Shown in pieces: positions 44,789 through 53,635 of a stretch of DNA of 64,000 bases. The stretch covers positions 248,001-312,000 of the forward strand of contig NZ_KE384377.1 in assembly GCF_000425445.1 (NCBI RefSeq), read 5' to 3'. Source of the stretch: Flavobacterium denitrificans DSM 15936 (lineage in GTDB: Bacteria > Bacteroidota > Bacteroidia > Flavobacteriales > Flavobacteriaceae). The notes beneath the pieces are model-generated. The model was not told where the DNA came from and searched no databases. It saw nothing but the letters and a program-made list of their open reading frames with translations. A program made the translations under genes and the position numbers. Each line of letters starts with the position of its first letter. Position 1 is the first letter of the stretch.

Positions 44789-46039
44789 TTATTTTGTAAC
44801 TAATTGATTTTGATTGAAAATTCCGTACACAGAACCTTTGATTTCAGTTCCTAAAAAAGCAGAATTTTTAGATTTTGAAAGTATGTTTTCTTTCGTAAAA
44901 GTTGATTTTCCTTCGGCTGTGAATAATGTCAAATTGGCTTTAGCACCTTCTTCGATCGTATTTTTTTCTAAACCGAAAGTAGCTCTTGCTGAAGTTAATT
45001 TTGCAACGATAGTTTCAACAGGCAAAACAGTCAATAATGCTCCAAAAGCACTTTCTAAACCAATAGTTCCGTTTTTAGCAGTGTCAAATTCCATTTTTTT
45101 GAATTCAATATCAATCGGATTGTGGTCTGATGTAATCATATCGATCGTTCCGTCTGCGACTCCGTTCAATAAAGCTTGTCTGTCAACTTCAGTTCGTAAT
45201 GGTGGTGTCACTTTAAAACGCGTGTCAAATCCGTCTAATTTTTCATCGGTTAGAACCAAATGATGAACTGATGCGCTGCAAGTTACATTTAAACCTTTCG
45301 TTTTTGCTTCTCTTATCAATTGAACCGATTTTGCTGTAGAAATGGTCGGGATATGAAGTTTCCCTCCTGTATATTCTAATAAAAATAAGTTTCTTGAAAT
45401 TTGAAGTTCTTCAGCTAGATTCGGAATTCCTTTCAATCCTAATCTTGTCGAAACAACTCCTTCGTTTGCAACTCCGTTTCCTTTAATGTTTGGGTCTTGC
45501 GAATATGCAATTACTAATCCGTCAAAATCCTGAACGTATTGCAAAGCAATTTTCAAAATATTAGCGTTATCGATACTTTTGTTATAATCCCCAAAAGCGA
45601 TTGCTCCAGAATTTTTCATATCAAAAAGTTCTGCCATATCTTTTCCTTCGCTAGCTTTAGTCAAAGCACCAATTGGGAAAATTTCTGTAGCAAAACCATT
45701 TGCTTTATTTTTTACAAAATTTACCTGAGATTGATTGTCAATAATTGGCAGTGAATTTGGTTGTAATGCAATTGCTGTAAAACCGCTTTTTGCCGCAACA
45801 TTCAATCCGTTTGCAATAGTTTCTCTGTCTTCGTAACCTGGTTCTCCAAGGGAAACACTGCTGTCAAACCAACCTTGAGAAACATGAAGATTATCAAAAC
45901 GCACCACTTCGGCATTATCATTTGGAAGAGAAACGCCTATTTTTTCAATTAAACCATCTGCAATTAAAAGATCAACAGTCTGGTTATGAAACGGACTTTT
46001 TGAATCGATAATTTTGGCGCTTTTGATGATTAGTTTCAT
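44789..46039 (-). CDS. Dihydroorotase-like protein with degenerate metal site
   Basis: The 416-residue protein matches type I dihydroorotase over its whole length (DRETIANGLNVAAKSGFTAI, HHLVLTD, ITSDHNP, ENILSKSKNSAFLGTEIKGSVYG). Dihydroorotase closes carbamoyl-aspartate to dihydroorotate in pyrimidine synthesis. However, the metal-binding D-x-H-x-H-L-R of active enzymes reads D-S-S-V-S-L-G at 59-65, so both His and the substrate Arg are gone, and DHAPH is DHNPI. It is probably inactive, like the PyrC' pseudoenzyme that supports aspartate transcarbamoylase in Pseudomonas. Annotation as functional PyrC would be unsafe. Between BatA-type and DUF4870 genes. Confidence 0.85.
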   Translation of the reverse strand: MKLIIKSAKIIDSKSPFHNQTVDLLIADGLIEKIGVSLPNDNAEVVRFDNLHVSQGWFDSSVSLGEPGYEDRETIANGLNVAAKSGFTAIALQPNSLPIIDNQSQVNFVKNKANGFATEIFPIGALTKASEGKDMAELFDMKNSGAIAFGDYNKSIDNANILKIALQYVQDFDGLVIAYSQDPNIKGNGVANEGVVSTRLGLKGIPNLAEELQISRNLFLLEYTGGKLHIPTISTAKSVQLIREAKTKGLNVTCSASVHHLVLTDEKLDGFDTRFKVTPPLRTEVDRQALLNGVADGTIDMITSDHNPIDIEFKKMEFDTAKNGTIGLESAFGALLTVLPVETIVAKLTSARATFGLEKNTIEEGAKANLTLFTAEGKSTFTKENILSKSKNSAFLGTEIKGSVYGIFNQNQLVTK

Positions 46040-46105
46040 ATGTAGATATTTTTTTGTCGTAAAATGATTTTTGTAAAATGTGAGCGTCTTTGGAAAACGA
46101 GAATT

Positions 46106-48034
46106 TTATTTCACAAATTTTATAATTGCCATTTCTAATGCTAAAAATAACAGTGCAAAGATAACAAACCATTTCCAAATTTGGCTGTCAGTTCGTTCAG
46201 TTTGTAATGTGTTAAAAATGGTCGAAATGGTATCAGCAGTTTTGAAATCCGAAACCACGTTTGTATTTACTTGGCTCAAATCGCTTTCGGTTCTTTTATA
46301 ATTGAAACTTAAATTTTCAACCCATTCTTTTTTGTCAAAAATGCCATAATTCCCAGCTGTTTCAGGGAAATCATTAAACGTTAATTTGACTTTGTTGTTT
46401 AAAATCTGCTGAATTGGTATAAACGAATCTTCTGTTCCCTTTACTTCTAAAATCGCATCTTTTGTCAATAAAACATCAACAAAATAAGGCTGATTGTTTC
46501 CAATGGTCAACGCATTAACACCTGTTTTTTGGTTGTTTGTCGCGATTTTATAAAACAAAGGAACAATTAAAGGCGATTGCTGAAAGTTAGAATTTACGCT
46601 GTTTATTGGTGCCGAAAACAATGTAACTCCAGAAACTGAATTTTGGATTGCCGTTACAAAAGGACTTTGATCTTCAAAAGACAAAACGGCAGGATACGGA
46701 CTTGAAACAGCGAAAGATGAATTTGTTTTTGGATATTGAAAATTTGTGATTTTGTTTTCAAAAACTCCAGAAAACAACGGATGATCGAAGTTGATTTTGG
46801 TAATCAGCTTGCTTTCGGTTTTTAAATAATTAAATTGAATTTTTCCAAAATTTCCTAAGAAATCGTTGAAGTTGGAAATTGAAGTTTTTTCAGATGGAAT
46901 AATAACCAAATTTCCGCCCTTTGAAACAAAGCTTTTTAGTGTTGTTTGTAATGCCTGCGGAATCTCAATTAATTCATTCAGAATAATTGTATTCTGTTTT
47001 TCTAAGCTATTATAATCTAATGAACTAATCGAATAATTATTATAATTGAACTCGGTTGGGGTATAAATTCGGGATAAGAAATTGCTTTTTTCCGGCTCGC
47101 CAATGCTAATTACATTTGTTTTTTTGTTTTTAGAAATACTGAAATACAATTTATTGTCATACGTCAATCCGTTGTCTTCAATTGAAACATAACCATGGAA
47201 AGCTTCTTTTGGAATTGTAAAGTTGATTTTCTTTTTCTTTGCATCAAAATTGATGATGGTTTTGGCAATCAATTTGTTTTGATTATATAAAGCAGTCGAA
47301 ATTGGACTGAAATCATCACCATAAGCCGATAAGCTTACTCCAATTTCATAAAAGTTTTCTAAAGTCTGATTGATATAAACACTATCAATTGAAACGTTGT
47401 TTTTTTGTTCTGCTTCTGGAATTATGAAATACGGTTTTTCTTCAAAATCAATATTATTTACGTCTTTTTCTTTTAAGCCTACAGCATCAGTAATAATTAC
47501 TATATCTTTTTTATGCGCTGATTTGTGTGCTTTTATTTTTGCTAAAATTGAAGAAAGCTCAAATGGAGAAGCGCTGTATTTAAGATTTTGCAATGAACTT
47601 TTAGAGGACTTGATATCTGTGTTCCAATAATTTTCAGTGTTTGTCAAAAGTGAAAATTGTGCCGTTTCTGGAGTGTTTTCAAGCAATTCTTGCACTGCAC
47701 GTTTCAGCAATTCACCTTTTTTCCCTTTTGCCTGCATGCTGAACGAATTGTCTAAAACAATATACATTTCGTTTGAAGCATTTTTGCTGTCTTTTGCTTC
47801 AAAAAATGGTTGTGCAAATGCAATGATTGCGCAGGTAAGCAATAATAACCGAGTAGCAAGCAATAATCGTTTTTTGATTTTTGAACTTTTTCGGGTTTGA
47901 ATAGCAAGTTCTTTCAGGAAACGAACATTGGTAAAATAGGAAGTCTTAAAACGTCGTAATTGAAATAAATGAACCAAAATTGGAACAATCAACAAAAACA
48001 GAAAGTATAGAATTTCGGGATGTTTAAAATGCAT
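46106..48034 (-). CDS. BatA-type vWA-domain membrane protein
   Basis: This 642-residue protein has an N-terminal BatA domain (FKHPEILYFLFLLIVPILVHLFQLRRF), two membrane helices, then a von Willebrand A domain with MIDAS motif DNSFS (Asp95, Ser97, Ser99). The large extracytoplasmic region and a C-terminal helix (WKWFVIFALLFLALEMAIIKF) complete it. Homologues belong to the Bat/aerotolerance group and are common in Bacteroidota. It may act in envelope stress, but this is not certain. First gene of a minus-strand run, 66 bp before the dihydroorotase-like gene. Confidence 0.88.
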   Translation of the reverse strand: MHFKHPEILYFLFLLIVPILVHLFQLRRFKTSYFTNVRFLKELAIQTRKSSKIKKRLLLATRLLLLTCAIIAFAQPFFEAKDSKNASNEMYIVLDNSFSMQAKGKKGELLKRAVQELLENTPETAQFSLLTNTENYWNTDIKSSKSSLQNLKYSASPFELSSILAKIKAHKSAHKKDIVIITDAVGLKEKDVNNIDFEEKPYFIIPEAEQKNNVSIDSVYINQTLENFYEIGVSLSAYGDDFSPISTALYNQNKLIAKTIINFDAKKKKINFTIPKEAFHGYVSIEDNGLTYDNKLYFSISKNKKTNVISIGEPEKSNFLSRIYTPTEFNYNNYSISSLDYNSLEKQNTIILNELIEIPQALQTTLKSFVSKGGNLVIIPSEKTSISNFNDFLGNFGKIQFNYLKTESKLITKINFDHPLFSGVFENKITNFQYPKTNSSFAVSSPYPAVLSFEDQSPFVTAIQNSVSGVTLFSAPINSVNSNFQQSPLIVPLFYKIATNNQKTGVNALTIGNNQPYFVDVLLTKDAILEVKGTEDSFIPIQQILNNKVKLTFNDFPETAGNYGIFDKKEWVENLSFNYKRTESDLSQVNTNVVSDFKTADTISTIFNTLQTERTDSQIWKWFVIFALLFLALEMAIIKFVK

Positions 48035-48109
48035 TCTGGCTTCGATTTACTTCGCTACGTTTTATTTTTCGCGAAGATGCAGTCAAAAATACAAATTAAA
48101 ATTTATTTG

Positions 48110-48208
48110 AACCATATAAGTTCATATAAGAGATTATAAGCAAAAAGTGAATAATTGATAATTAACAAAAGAATGCAACTTATACAACTTAGATGAACTT
48201 ATATGGTT
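48110..48208. repeat. Intergenic inverted repeat, AACCATATAAG family (copy 2)
   Basis: Arms of 21 bp (48110-48130 and 48188-48208) match with one mismatch and share AACCATATAAG and TTCAT with 3826-3890. Both copies contain short ATATAAG direct repeats. Located in the divergent gap between the vWA and lactonase genes. Confidence 0.75.
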
Positions 48209-48316
48209 TAAGAAAAACATTGAAAAAATGTAACTTTTGTAATTTCTTTTGTAACAAAGAAACTATTCACAAAAAGATATTAATGCGTATTTTAGCCTAT
48301 TCAAAAAAAGCAAATT

Positions 48317-49429
48317 ATGAAAAGAATATATTTAGTTTTATTTTCAGCTTTGGCGCTAACAACGGCAAAAGCTCAAAGTAAATTCAACTTATTAGTTGGA
48401 ACTTATACCAATAAATGCCAAAGCAATGGAATTTACGTGTACGAATTCAACGCTGCATCGGGTGATTTTAAGCTTAAAAACTCTTCTGAAAATGTAATAA
48501 GTCCGAGTTATTTATCGGTTTCTCCAAATAATAAATTTGTATATGCAGTAAATGAAAACGGAACTCAAAGTACTGTCAGTGCATTTGGTTTTGATGCTGC
48601 TTCTGGAAAAGTGAAATTTTTGAATACAAATGATGCTTTAGGAGCAGATCCTTGCCATTTGATCAATGATGATAAAAATGTAATTGTTGCCAATTATTCG
48701 GGGGGAAACATTGTTGTTTTCAAGAAAAATCCTGATGGAAGTATTACGCCAGTACAACAATTAATTCAACACGAAGGAAAAGGGCCAAATGTGGCGCGCC
48801 AAGAGAAAGCGCATGTACATCAAGTGGTTTTTTCTCCAGATAAAAAGTTTGTTTTGTCTAATGATTTAGGTTTGGATAAAGTGTTCATTTATAAATACAA
48901 TCCAGCTTCTAAAAACGAAATGCTGACTTTAAAAGAAACTGTTGACGTAAAAGCGGGAAGCGGACCTAGACATTTAACCTTCAGTAAAGATGGTAAATTT
49001 GTATATCTAATTCAAGAATTAGATGCTACTTTGACAACGTTTAGCTATGACAAAACTGGAAACTTGAAAGTGATCGCTGAAACTAGTATTCTTCCAAAAG
49101 ATTTTAAAGGCGCAACAGGTTCGGCGGCAATAAAAATTTCGCCCGATGGAAATTTCCTTTATGCAACTGACCGTGGAGATGTAAATGCAATTTCAGTTTT
49201 TAAAATTCTAAAAGATGGAAAAATCGAACTAGTTGAACAACAAAGTACTTTAGGAAAAGGCCCAAGAGATTTTGCAATTGATCCATCAGGAAATTATCTT
49301 TTGGTGGGGCATCAATATACAAACGACATTATTATTTTTAAAAGAGATAAAACAACAGGAAAACTTACTGATACTGGAAAGAAAATCGAATTATGTTCGC
49401 CAGTTGGATTGGTTTTTACGAAGATTTAG
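48317..49429 (+). CDS. Exported lactonase family protein (YbhE/PgL beta-propeller)
   Basis: The 370-residue protein has a signal peptide (cleavage near AKAQS) and seven-bladed lactonase-type repeats: LLVGTYTNKCQSNGIYVYEF, LSVSPNNKFVYAVNE, GPRHLTFSKDGKFVYLIQE and GPRDFAIDPSGNYLLVGHQ. Relatives hydrolyse 6-phosphogluconolactone in the cytosol, but this one is exported, so its substrate is more likely another lactone or none. Monocistronic; terminator structure follows. Confidence 0.9.
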   Translation: MKRIYLVLFSALALTTAKAQSKFNLLVGTYTNKCQSNGIYVYEFNAASGDFKLKNSSENVISPSYLSVSPNNKFVYAVNENGTQSTVSAFGFDAASGKVKFLNTNDALGADPCHLINDDKNVIVANYSGGNIVVFKKNPDGSITPVQQLIQHEGKGPNVARQEKAHVHQVVFSPDKKFVLSNDLGLDKVFIYKYNPASKNEMLTLKETVDVKAGSGPRHLTFSKDGKFVYLIQELDATLTTFSYDKTGNLKVIAETSILPKDFKGATGSAAIKISPDGNFLYATDRGDVNAISVFKILKDGKIELVEQQSTLGKGPRDFAIDPSGNYLLVGHQYTNDIIIFKRDKTTGKLTDTGKKIELCSPVGLVFTKI

Positions 49430-49436
49430 TAAAAAA

Positions 49437-49564
49437 GTTGCTAAGTTGCTGAGCTCCTAATATAAATCGCAAAAGGGTGAAAAATTCATTTGAATTTTCA
49501 CCCTTTTAAGTTTATGTAAAAAACTTAGAATCTTAGTAGCTTAGTAGCTTAGAACCTTAGCATC
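49437..49564. repeat. Facing (TTAGNNNC)n arrays around a terminator
   Basis: Three units of GNNNCTAA form (49437-49460; one has CTGA) lie left of the hairpin, and five perfect-period TTAGNNNC units (49525-49564) lie right. The left array is the reverse complement of the right family, so the whole element is an inverted array pair. The same arrangement and octamer occur at 61918-62064. Confidence 0.8.
49471..49507. terminator. Terminator between the lactonase and helicase genes
   Basis: AAAAGGGTGAAAA (49471-49483) pairs with TTTTCACCCTTTT (49495-49507). It lies inside the octamer arrays and separates two convergent genes. Confidence 0.75.
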
Positions 49565-49573
49565 TAAAAAAAG

Positions 49574-50929
49574 TTATTTCTTTTTCTTCTTTTTCTCATT
49601 TCTCGTTTTCAACATATTTCTGTTGACAGAACCATGCGTTTTCTTTTTGGTTTTTGAAGGTCCTCCAAGATTGACTTTTTGATTCTTTTTTGATTTTTCG
49701 TGAAAAGCACCATCTCCTTCAAGCTTTGGTTTTTTCATTAAAAATTTTCTTGGCAATTTGTCTTTTTCAGCTTCTATTAGCTTTTCTGAGATTTCTACTT
49801 CTTCAGGAAAATCAACAATGTCAAGCTCTTGATCCATTAAAAGTTCTGTTTCGATTTTAAACTCTTCTTCTCTTGGAGTAACAAAACTAATTGCTGTTCC
49901 GGTTGCATCGGCACGACCTGTACGACCAATTCTGTGCATGTATAGTTCTGGTTCTTCAGGAAGTTCAAAGTTGATTACGTGCGTGATATTCGAAATGTCC
50001 AAACCTCTCGCCATAACGTCGGTCGTGATTAAGCCACGAAGATTTCCTTCTTGGAATTCAGCCATTGTACTCAAACGATAATTTTGAGATTTATTCGAGT
50101 GAATAACACCAAATTGTCCTTCGAAAAGCTCGTCAATACGATTGAAAAGCATATCAGAAATCTTTTTATTGTTTACGAAAACCAAAATACGGCTCATGCT
50201 TTCATCGGTTTCCAGCAAATGTTTTAATAGATTTACTTTTGTATTGAAATTCGGAACATTATATGTAATCTGAGTAATTTTTTCAAGCGGCGTTCCCGAT
50301 GGAGCAAGCGTAACTTCTTCAGGAAAATCAAAATAATCATTTAATAAATCATCCACTTCATCAGTCATCGTTGCTGAGAACAAAATGTTTTGACGTTTGG
50401 TTTTCATCATTGCAAAAAGCGCAGTCAATTGAGGTCGGAAACCTAAATTCAGCATTTCGTCAAATTCGTCGATAACCAGTTTTTGAGTTTCATCAAAACG
50501 AACCACAGCGTCAAGCGCTAAATCCATTGTACGACCAGGAGTTCCAACTAAAATGTCGACACCTTCATAAACGGCTTTTTTTTGTGTATTGATGTTTACG
50601 CCTCCGTAAATTCCCAAAGTTTTAACTGACATATAGGTAGTCAGTTTTTCCACTTCTTCCACAACCTGAACCACTAATTCACGTGTTGGAACTAGGATTA
50701 CTATTTTTGGCGTATTTGTATGGGTGAATTTATAAAGCTTTAAAAGAGGCAGTAAATAGGCAAATGTTTTACCAGTTCCGGTTTGTGCAATTCCCATCAT
50801 ATCGCGTCCAGACATGATTACAGAAAAAGATTTTTCCTGAATAGGAGTTGGTGTAACAAAACCTAATTCGTCTACAGCTTTTTGTAATGATTTTGGAAGA
50901 TTGAATTTTTCGAAAGTGCTCATTTGCAT
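49574..50929 (-). CDS. DEAD-box RNA helicase (RhlE-like), DEFD variant
   Basis: This 451-residue helicase has the Q motif region (FVTPTPIQ), Walker A AQTGTGKT (48-55), PTREL, GTPGR, SAT, then the C-terminal domain with HRIGRTGR. Motif II reads DEFD (Asp154-Asp157) instead of DEAD; other residues are intact, and flavobacterial relatives often vary here. A Lys-rich tail (ending KKKKKK) is a likely RNA-binding extension. ATGs at 50929 and 50923 are both possible starts. RNA remodelling or cold adaptation is likely but not shown. Confidence 0.93.
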   Translation of the reverse strand: MQMSTFEKFNLPKSLQKAVDELGFVTPTPIQEKSFSVIMSGRDMMGIAQTGTGKTFAYLLPLLKLYKFTHTNTPKIVILVPTRELVVQVVEEVEKLTTYMSVKTLGIYGGVNINTQKKAVYEGVDILVGTPGRTMDLALDAVVRFDETQKLVIDEFDEMLNLGFRPQLTALFAMMKTKRQNILFSATMTDEVDDLLNDYFDFPEEVTLAPSGTPLEKITQITYNVPNFNTKVNLLKHLLETDESMSRILVFVNNKKISDMLFNRIDELFEGQFGVIHSNKSQNYRLSTMAEFQEGNLRGLITTDVMARGLDISNITHVINFELPEEPELYMHRIGRTGRADATGTAISFVTPREEEFKIETELLMDQELDIVDFPEEVEISEKLIEAEKDKLPRKFLMKKPKLEGDGAFHEKSKKNQKVNLGGPSKTKKKTHGSVNRNMLKTRNEKKKKKK

Positions 50930-51032
50930 TAAATTTTGCGCAAAGATAGCTATAAATAGCTGAAAATTGGCATCTGTTAAAAATTACGATTGATTATTGC
51001 TTTCGTATTTCTCAAAAAGTAAGTTTAAAAAG

Positions 51033-51401
51033 CTATAATAATCGCTTTATTCGCAATAAAAGTTCGTTAGGATTAAATGGTTTTGCAATAAAATCATCAA
51101 CGCCCAATTCAAAAGCTTCTTCGACGGTATTCTCCTCTTCACCAAGTGATGAGAGCGCAATAACACGAATATTTGGAAAGTTTTTTTTGATATGATTGAT
51201 AATTTCCAGACCAGATTTTAACGGAATAATGATTGTGGTGATCACTAAATCAGGCAAAATAACCGGAATACGCTCAAGCGCATTCATGCCATCTTTGGCA
51301 ACACTTATTTTGTAACCTTCTTTTTTTAAAATGAATTTTAGAATTTCAATTGCCATATCATCATTTTCGATGATCATAATTTTTTTTTCGCTTATACTCA
51401 T
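51033..51401 (-). CDS. Stand-alone receiver domain lacking the phosphoacceptor Asp
   Basis: The 122-residue protein is a single CheY-like domain (IMIIENDDMAIEIL, AKPFNPNELLLRIKRLL). The residue aligned with the phosphorylated Asp is Thr56 (PDLVITTIIIP), and one acidic-pocket Asp is Asn13. Lys107 of the AKP motif is kept. Phosphorylation as in normal response regulators is therefore unlikely; it may act as a constitutive protein-protein module. It is 17 bp after the DUF4838 gene and ends the five-gene exopolysaccharide-type operon. Confidence 0.88.
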   Translation of the reverse strand: MSISEKKIMIIENDDMAIEILKFILKKEGYKISVAKDGMNALERIPVILPDLVITTIIIPLKSGLEIINHIKKNFPNIRVIALSSLGEEENTVEEAFELGVDDFIAKPFNPNELLLRIKRLL

Positions 51402-51418
51402 TTTGCTGTTTTTGGCTT

Positions 51419-53629
51419 TTATTTTTTGTATAGTTCGATTTCGTCTAGCATAACCATAGGTTTTTTATTTTTTCGTAATCTCCATTCAGGTAATTTTGAT
51501 TGATTTTCTACTACTATTTTTATTTTGGCAAAAGTACTAAGGTTCAGGTTTTTAAATTCCCATGATTTTGTTGTAATTTCATATTCTTCTGTTAAATTAT
51601 CATAATTTTTTTCTTCTAAAAGCTTCCATTTCTGATCTTTAAAGCCGTAAATCTTTATTTTTTTCGGTGGAAAAATCCAATGCCTCTGATCTTCGAGAAA
51701 ATTCAATTTTATAAGATTAAAATCTAGTTTTTTAGTTTCGATTTCAAAAGAAGGATTTGTCCCATACCAGCCAATCCAATTGATGTTGAAGTCTTTGTGG
51801 CCTCGATTTCCATCAACAAGTCCGTAACTTCCTTTGCCTTTAAATTCTTCTGAAGGTTCAGTTAAAAAAATGACTTTCAAATCTTCACCTAAATGTGTAG
51901 TTGTATTTTCGCAAATTTTCAGCCATTCCTTATAATATTTATCGGGTGAAAGTCCGTCTTCACTCAATTCGTAGATTCCAAAATCATTGCAGGATTTGCT
52001 GAAATTTTGAACTCTTTCGGTCAATTTATCTTTGATTTGTTTTTCCCCATTATTATTTATGATAAACATTCCGTGTTGGTTTTTTCCATAAAATTTGGAT
52101 TGCTCAAAATAGACAAATTCAAGACCAAGGCGTAGTTTTAAAATTCGTGATTTTAAAACCGCATCATCAGCGACAGCTTCAGATGCTAATTCGAGCAATT
52201 TATCGTATTGATCCATTGCATCGGGCCTCAAAAACGTATTTCGGGCTTGAACCGGACCAGAATAAATGTCTAAATAAGAATTGCTTTTATTTTGGTTTTC
52301 AATCAAAAGTTTCAAATAATCGCTAACGTGCGGCGCGGCTTTTCCGTAAAAGCCTCTTAAAAAATCTGCTGTAACAGCCTTAATATTAATATTGGTATCC
52401 CAAAGTAATTTCGCTAAAAGATACTGTCTCAATTCTGAGAAATCCCCAGGAACGTCAGCGTAGCCTTGAACAAATAATCCTTTGACTTTGTTTTTTTCAA
52501 AAAGCTTGTAATTGCTTTGAAAAGACTCAAAATTTGGGAAAGGCGACATATAATTAGAAAATTGAACTGTATAATCCCAAAGAAATAAATGCGGAGATGT
52601 TTTGCTCCAATTGTCTAAAACTTTTACAAATGAAGGAGCGCTTTGTGCTGAAATTGCTTTTCCTCGATTTAATTCTATTGGGCATAAAATAGTATAAATA
52701 TTTGGTACAATTTTTAAATTAACTGGTGGTTTGAAGGTATGCAAATAAGCGAGCGTCGTAATTTTTGTATTTGGAAAATGAGCTGCAATTTTGTTCAAAA
52801 AATAATAAAAAGAACCTTGTGGCCCACCAAATTTCTCGTTGAGTTTTCGGCATTCGGTACATTCGCAATATACTACATCATCATTTTGACTTACCGAATA
52901 AAATTGCGCGTCTGGTTTTTGGGCAATAATTTTAGCCATTTTTTTCTCTACTAAATCAACAACGGTGTCGTTTGTCATGCATAAAGATTCGCTGTTTCTT
53001 TTTCCTTCATACAACGCAAAAAGCTTTGGATTGCTTTTAAAATATTCTTTTGGTGGCACAAGAACATTGAATGAATGTCCCCAGATTCCAAAATTGTCCA
53101 TATGCCAATCTAGTTTGTGCCAGTCCCGAAAAGCTTCGTCATAACAATCAGGAAAAAACAATGCACGGTAATCAAAAGAAGGCTGATAGCGCTTTGTTGT
53201 GTTTTTAGGAAATAAAAATTCGGTTACTTTTGGAACATAAGTTTCTGTTGCTGTAAATTTTCTAAATTCCCAAATTTCCAATAAAGTATAAACTGCATAT
53301 CGCAGGTATTTTGGATTTTGAGCAATGAGATAAATAGATTTTGAATCGCTTTTGATTAAAAATTCAGTGGGTTTTAATTTTTCGGTATCAGAAATTTCGA
53401 GAATTATTTCAGACGCGTCATCACTTTTATTTTGAGTAATGTTTTCAAATTCTTTTCCAAAAGCTTTATCAACATATTTTTTAAGAATCAAAGCGGCGTC
53501 ACGGCTTTCATCAGATTTAGAAATAATACTGTTTTTGTGCGTTATAATAATTTCAGACTGAGCCATTATAGTTAGGTTAAATAGGAGAAAAAAGAGGAGC
53601 GGTAATTTAAGGTAAGGCTTCTTTTTCAT
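51419..53629 (-). CDS. DUF4838 protein, alpha-glucuronidase-like glycosidase
   Basis: This 736-residue exported protein (signal peptide to about residue 23, TIMAQ) has an N-terminal domain of the type that precedes GH67/GH20-like barrels (about 25-130). The DUF4838 barrel follows (about 150-500; FFPDCYDEAFRDWHKLDWHMDNFGIWGHSF, YSVSQNDDVVYCECTECRK, WDYTVQFSNYMSPFPNF) and a C-terminal beta-domain resembling a galactose-binding module. Glycoside hydrolysis is likely, but the substrate and catalytic residues are not established. By position (6 bp after the YaiO barrel gene, 17 bp before the receiver gene) it may trim or modify the polymer exported by this operon. Confidence 0.8.
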   Translation of the reverse strand: MKKKPYLKLPLLFFLLFNLTIMAQSEIIITHKNSIISKSDESRDAALILKKYVDKAFGKEFENITQNKSDDASEIILEISDTEKLKPTEFLIKSDSKSIYLIAQNPKYLRYAVYTLLEIWEFRKFTATETYVPKVTEFLFPKNTTKRYQPSFDYRALFFPDCYDEAFRDWHKLDWHMDNFGIWGHSFNVLVPPKEYFKSNPKLFALYEGKRNSESLCMTNDTVVDLVEKKMAKIIAQKPDAQFYSVSQNDDVVYCECTECRKLNEKFGGPQGSFYYFLNKIAAHFPNTKITTLAYLHTFKPPVNLKIVPNIYTILCPIELNRGKAISAQSAPSFVKVLDNWSKTSPHLFLWDYTVQFSNYMSPFPNFESFQSNYKLFEKNKVKGLFVQGYADVPGDFSELRQYLLAKLLWDTNINIKAVTADFLRGFYGKAAPHVSDYLKLLIENQNKSNSYLDIYSGPVQARNTFLRPDAMDQYDKLLELASEAVADDAVLKSRILKLRLGLEFVYFEQSKFYGKNQHGMFIINNNGEKQIKDKLTERVQNFSKSCNDFGIYELSEDGLSPDKYYKEWLKICENTTTHLGEDLKVIFLTEPSEEFKGKGSYGLVDGNRGHKDFNINWIGWYGTNPSFEIETKKLDFNLIKLNFLEDQRHWIFPPKKIKIYGFKDQKWKLLEEKNYDNLTEEYEITTKSWEFKNLNLSTFAKIKIVVENQSKLPEWRLRKNKKPMVMLDEIELYKK

Positions 53630-53635
53630 AATTAT

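Noticed and set aside
46106..48034. Full Bat aerotolerance operon
   Set aside because: Only one BatA-type gene is present; no MoxR ATPase or DUF58 gene is adjacent.
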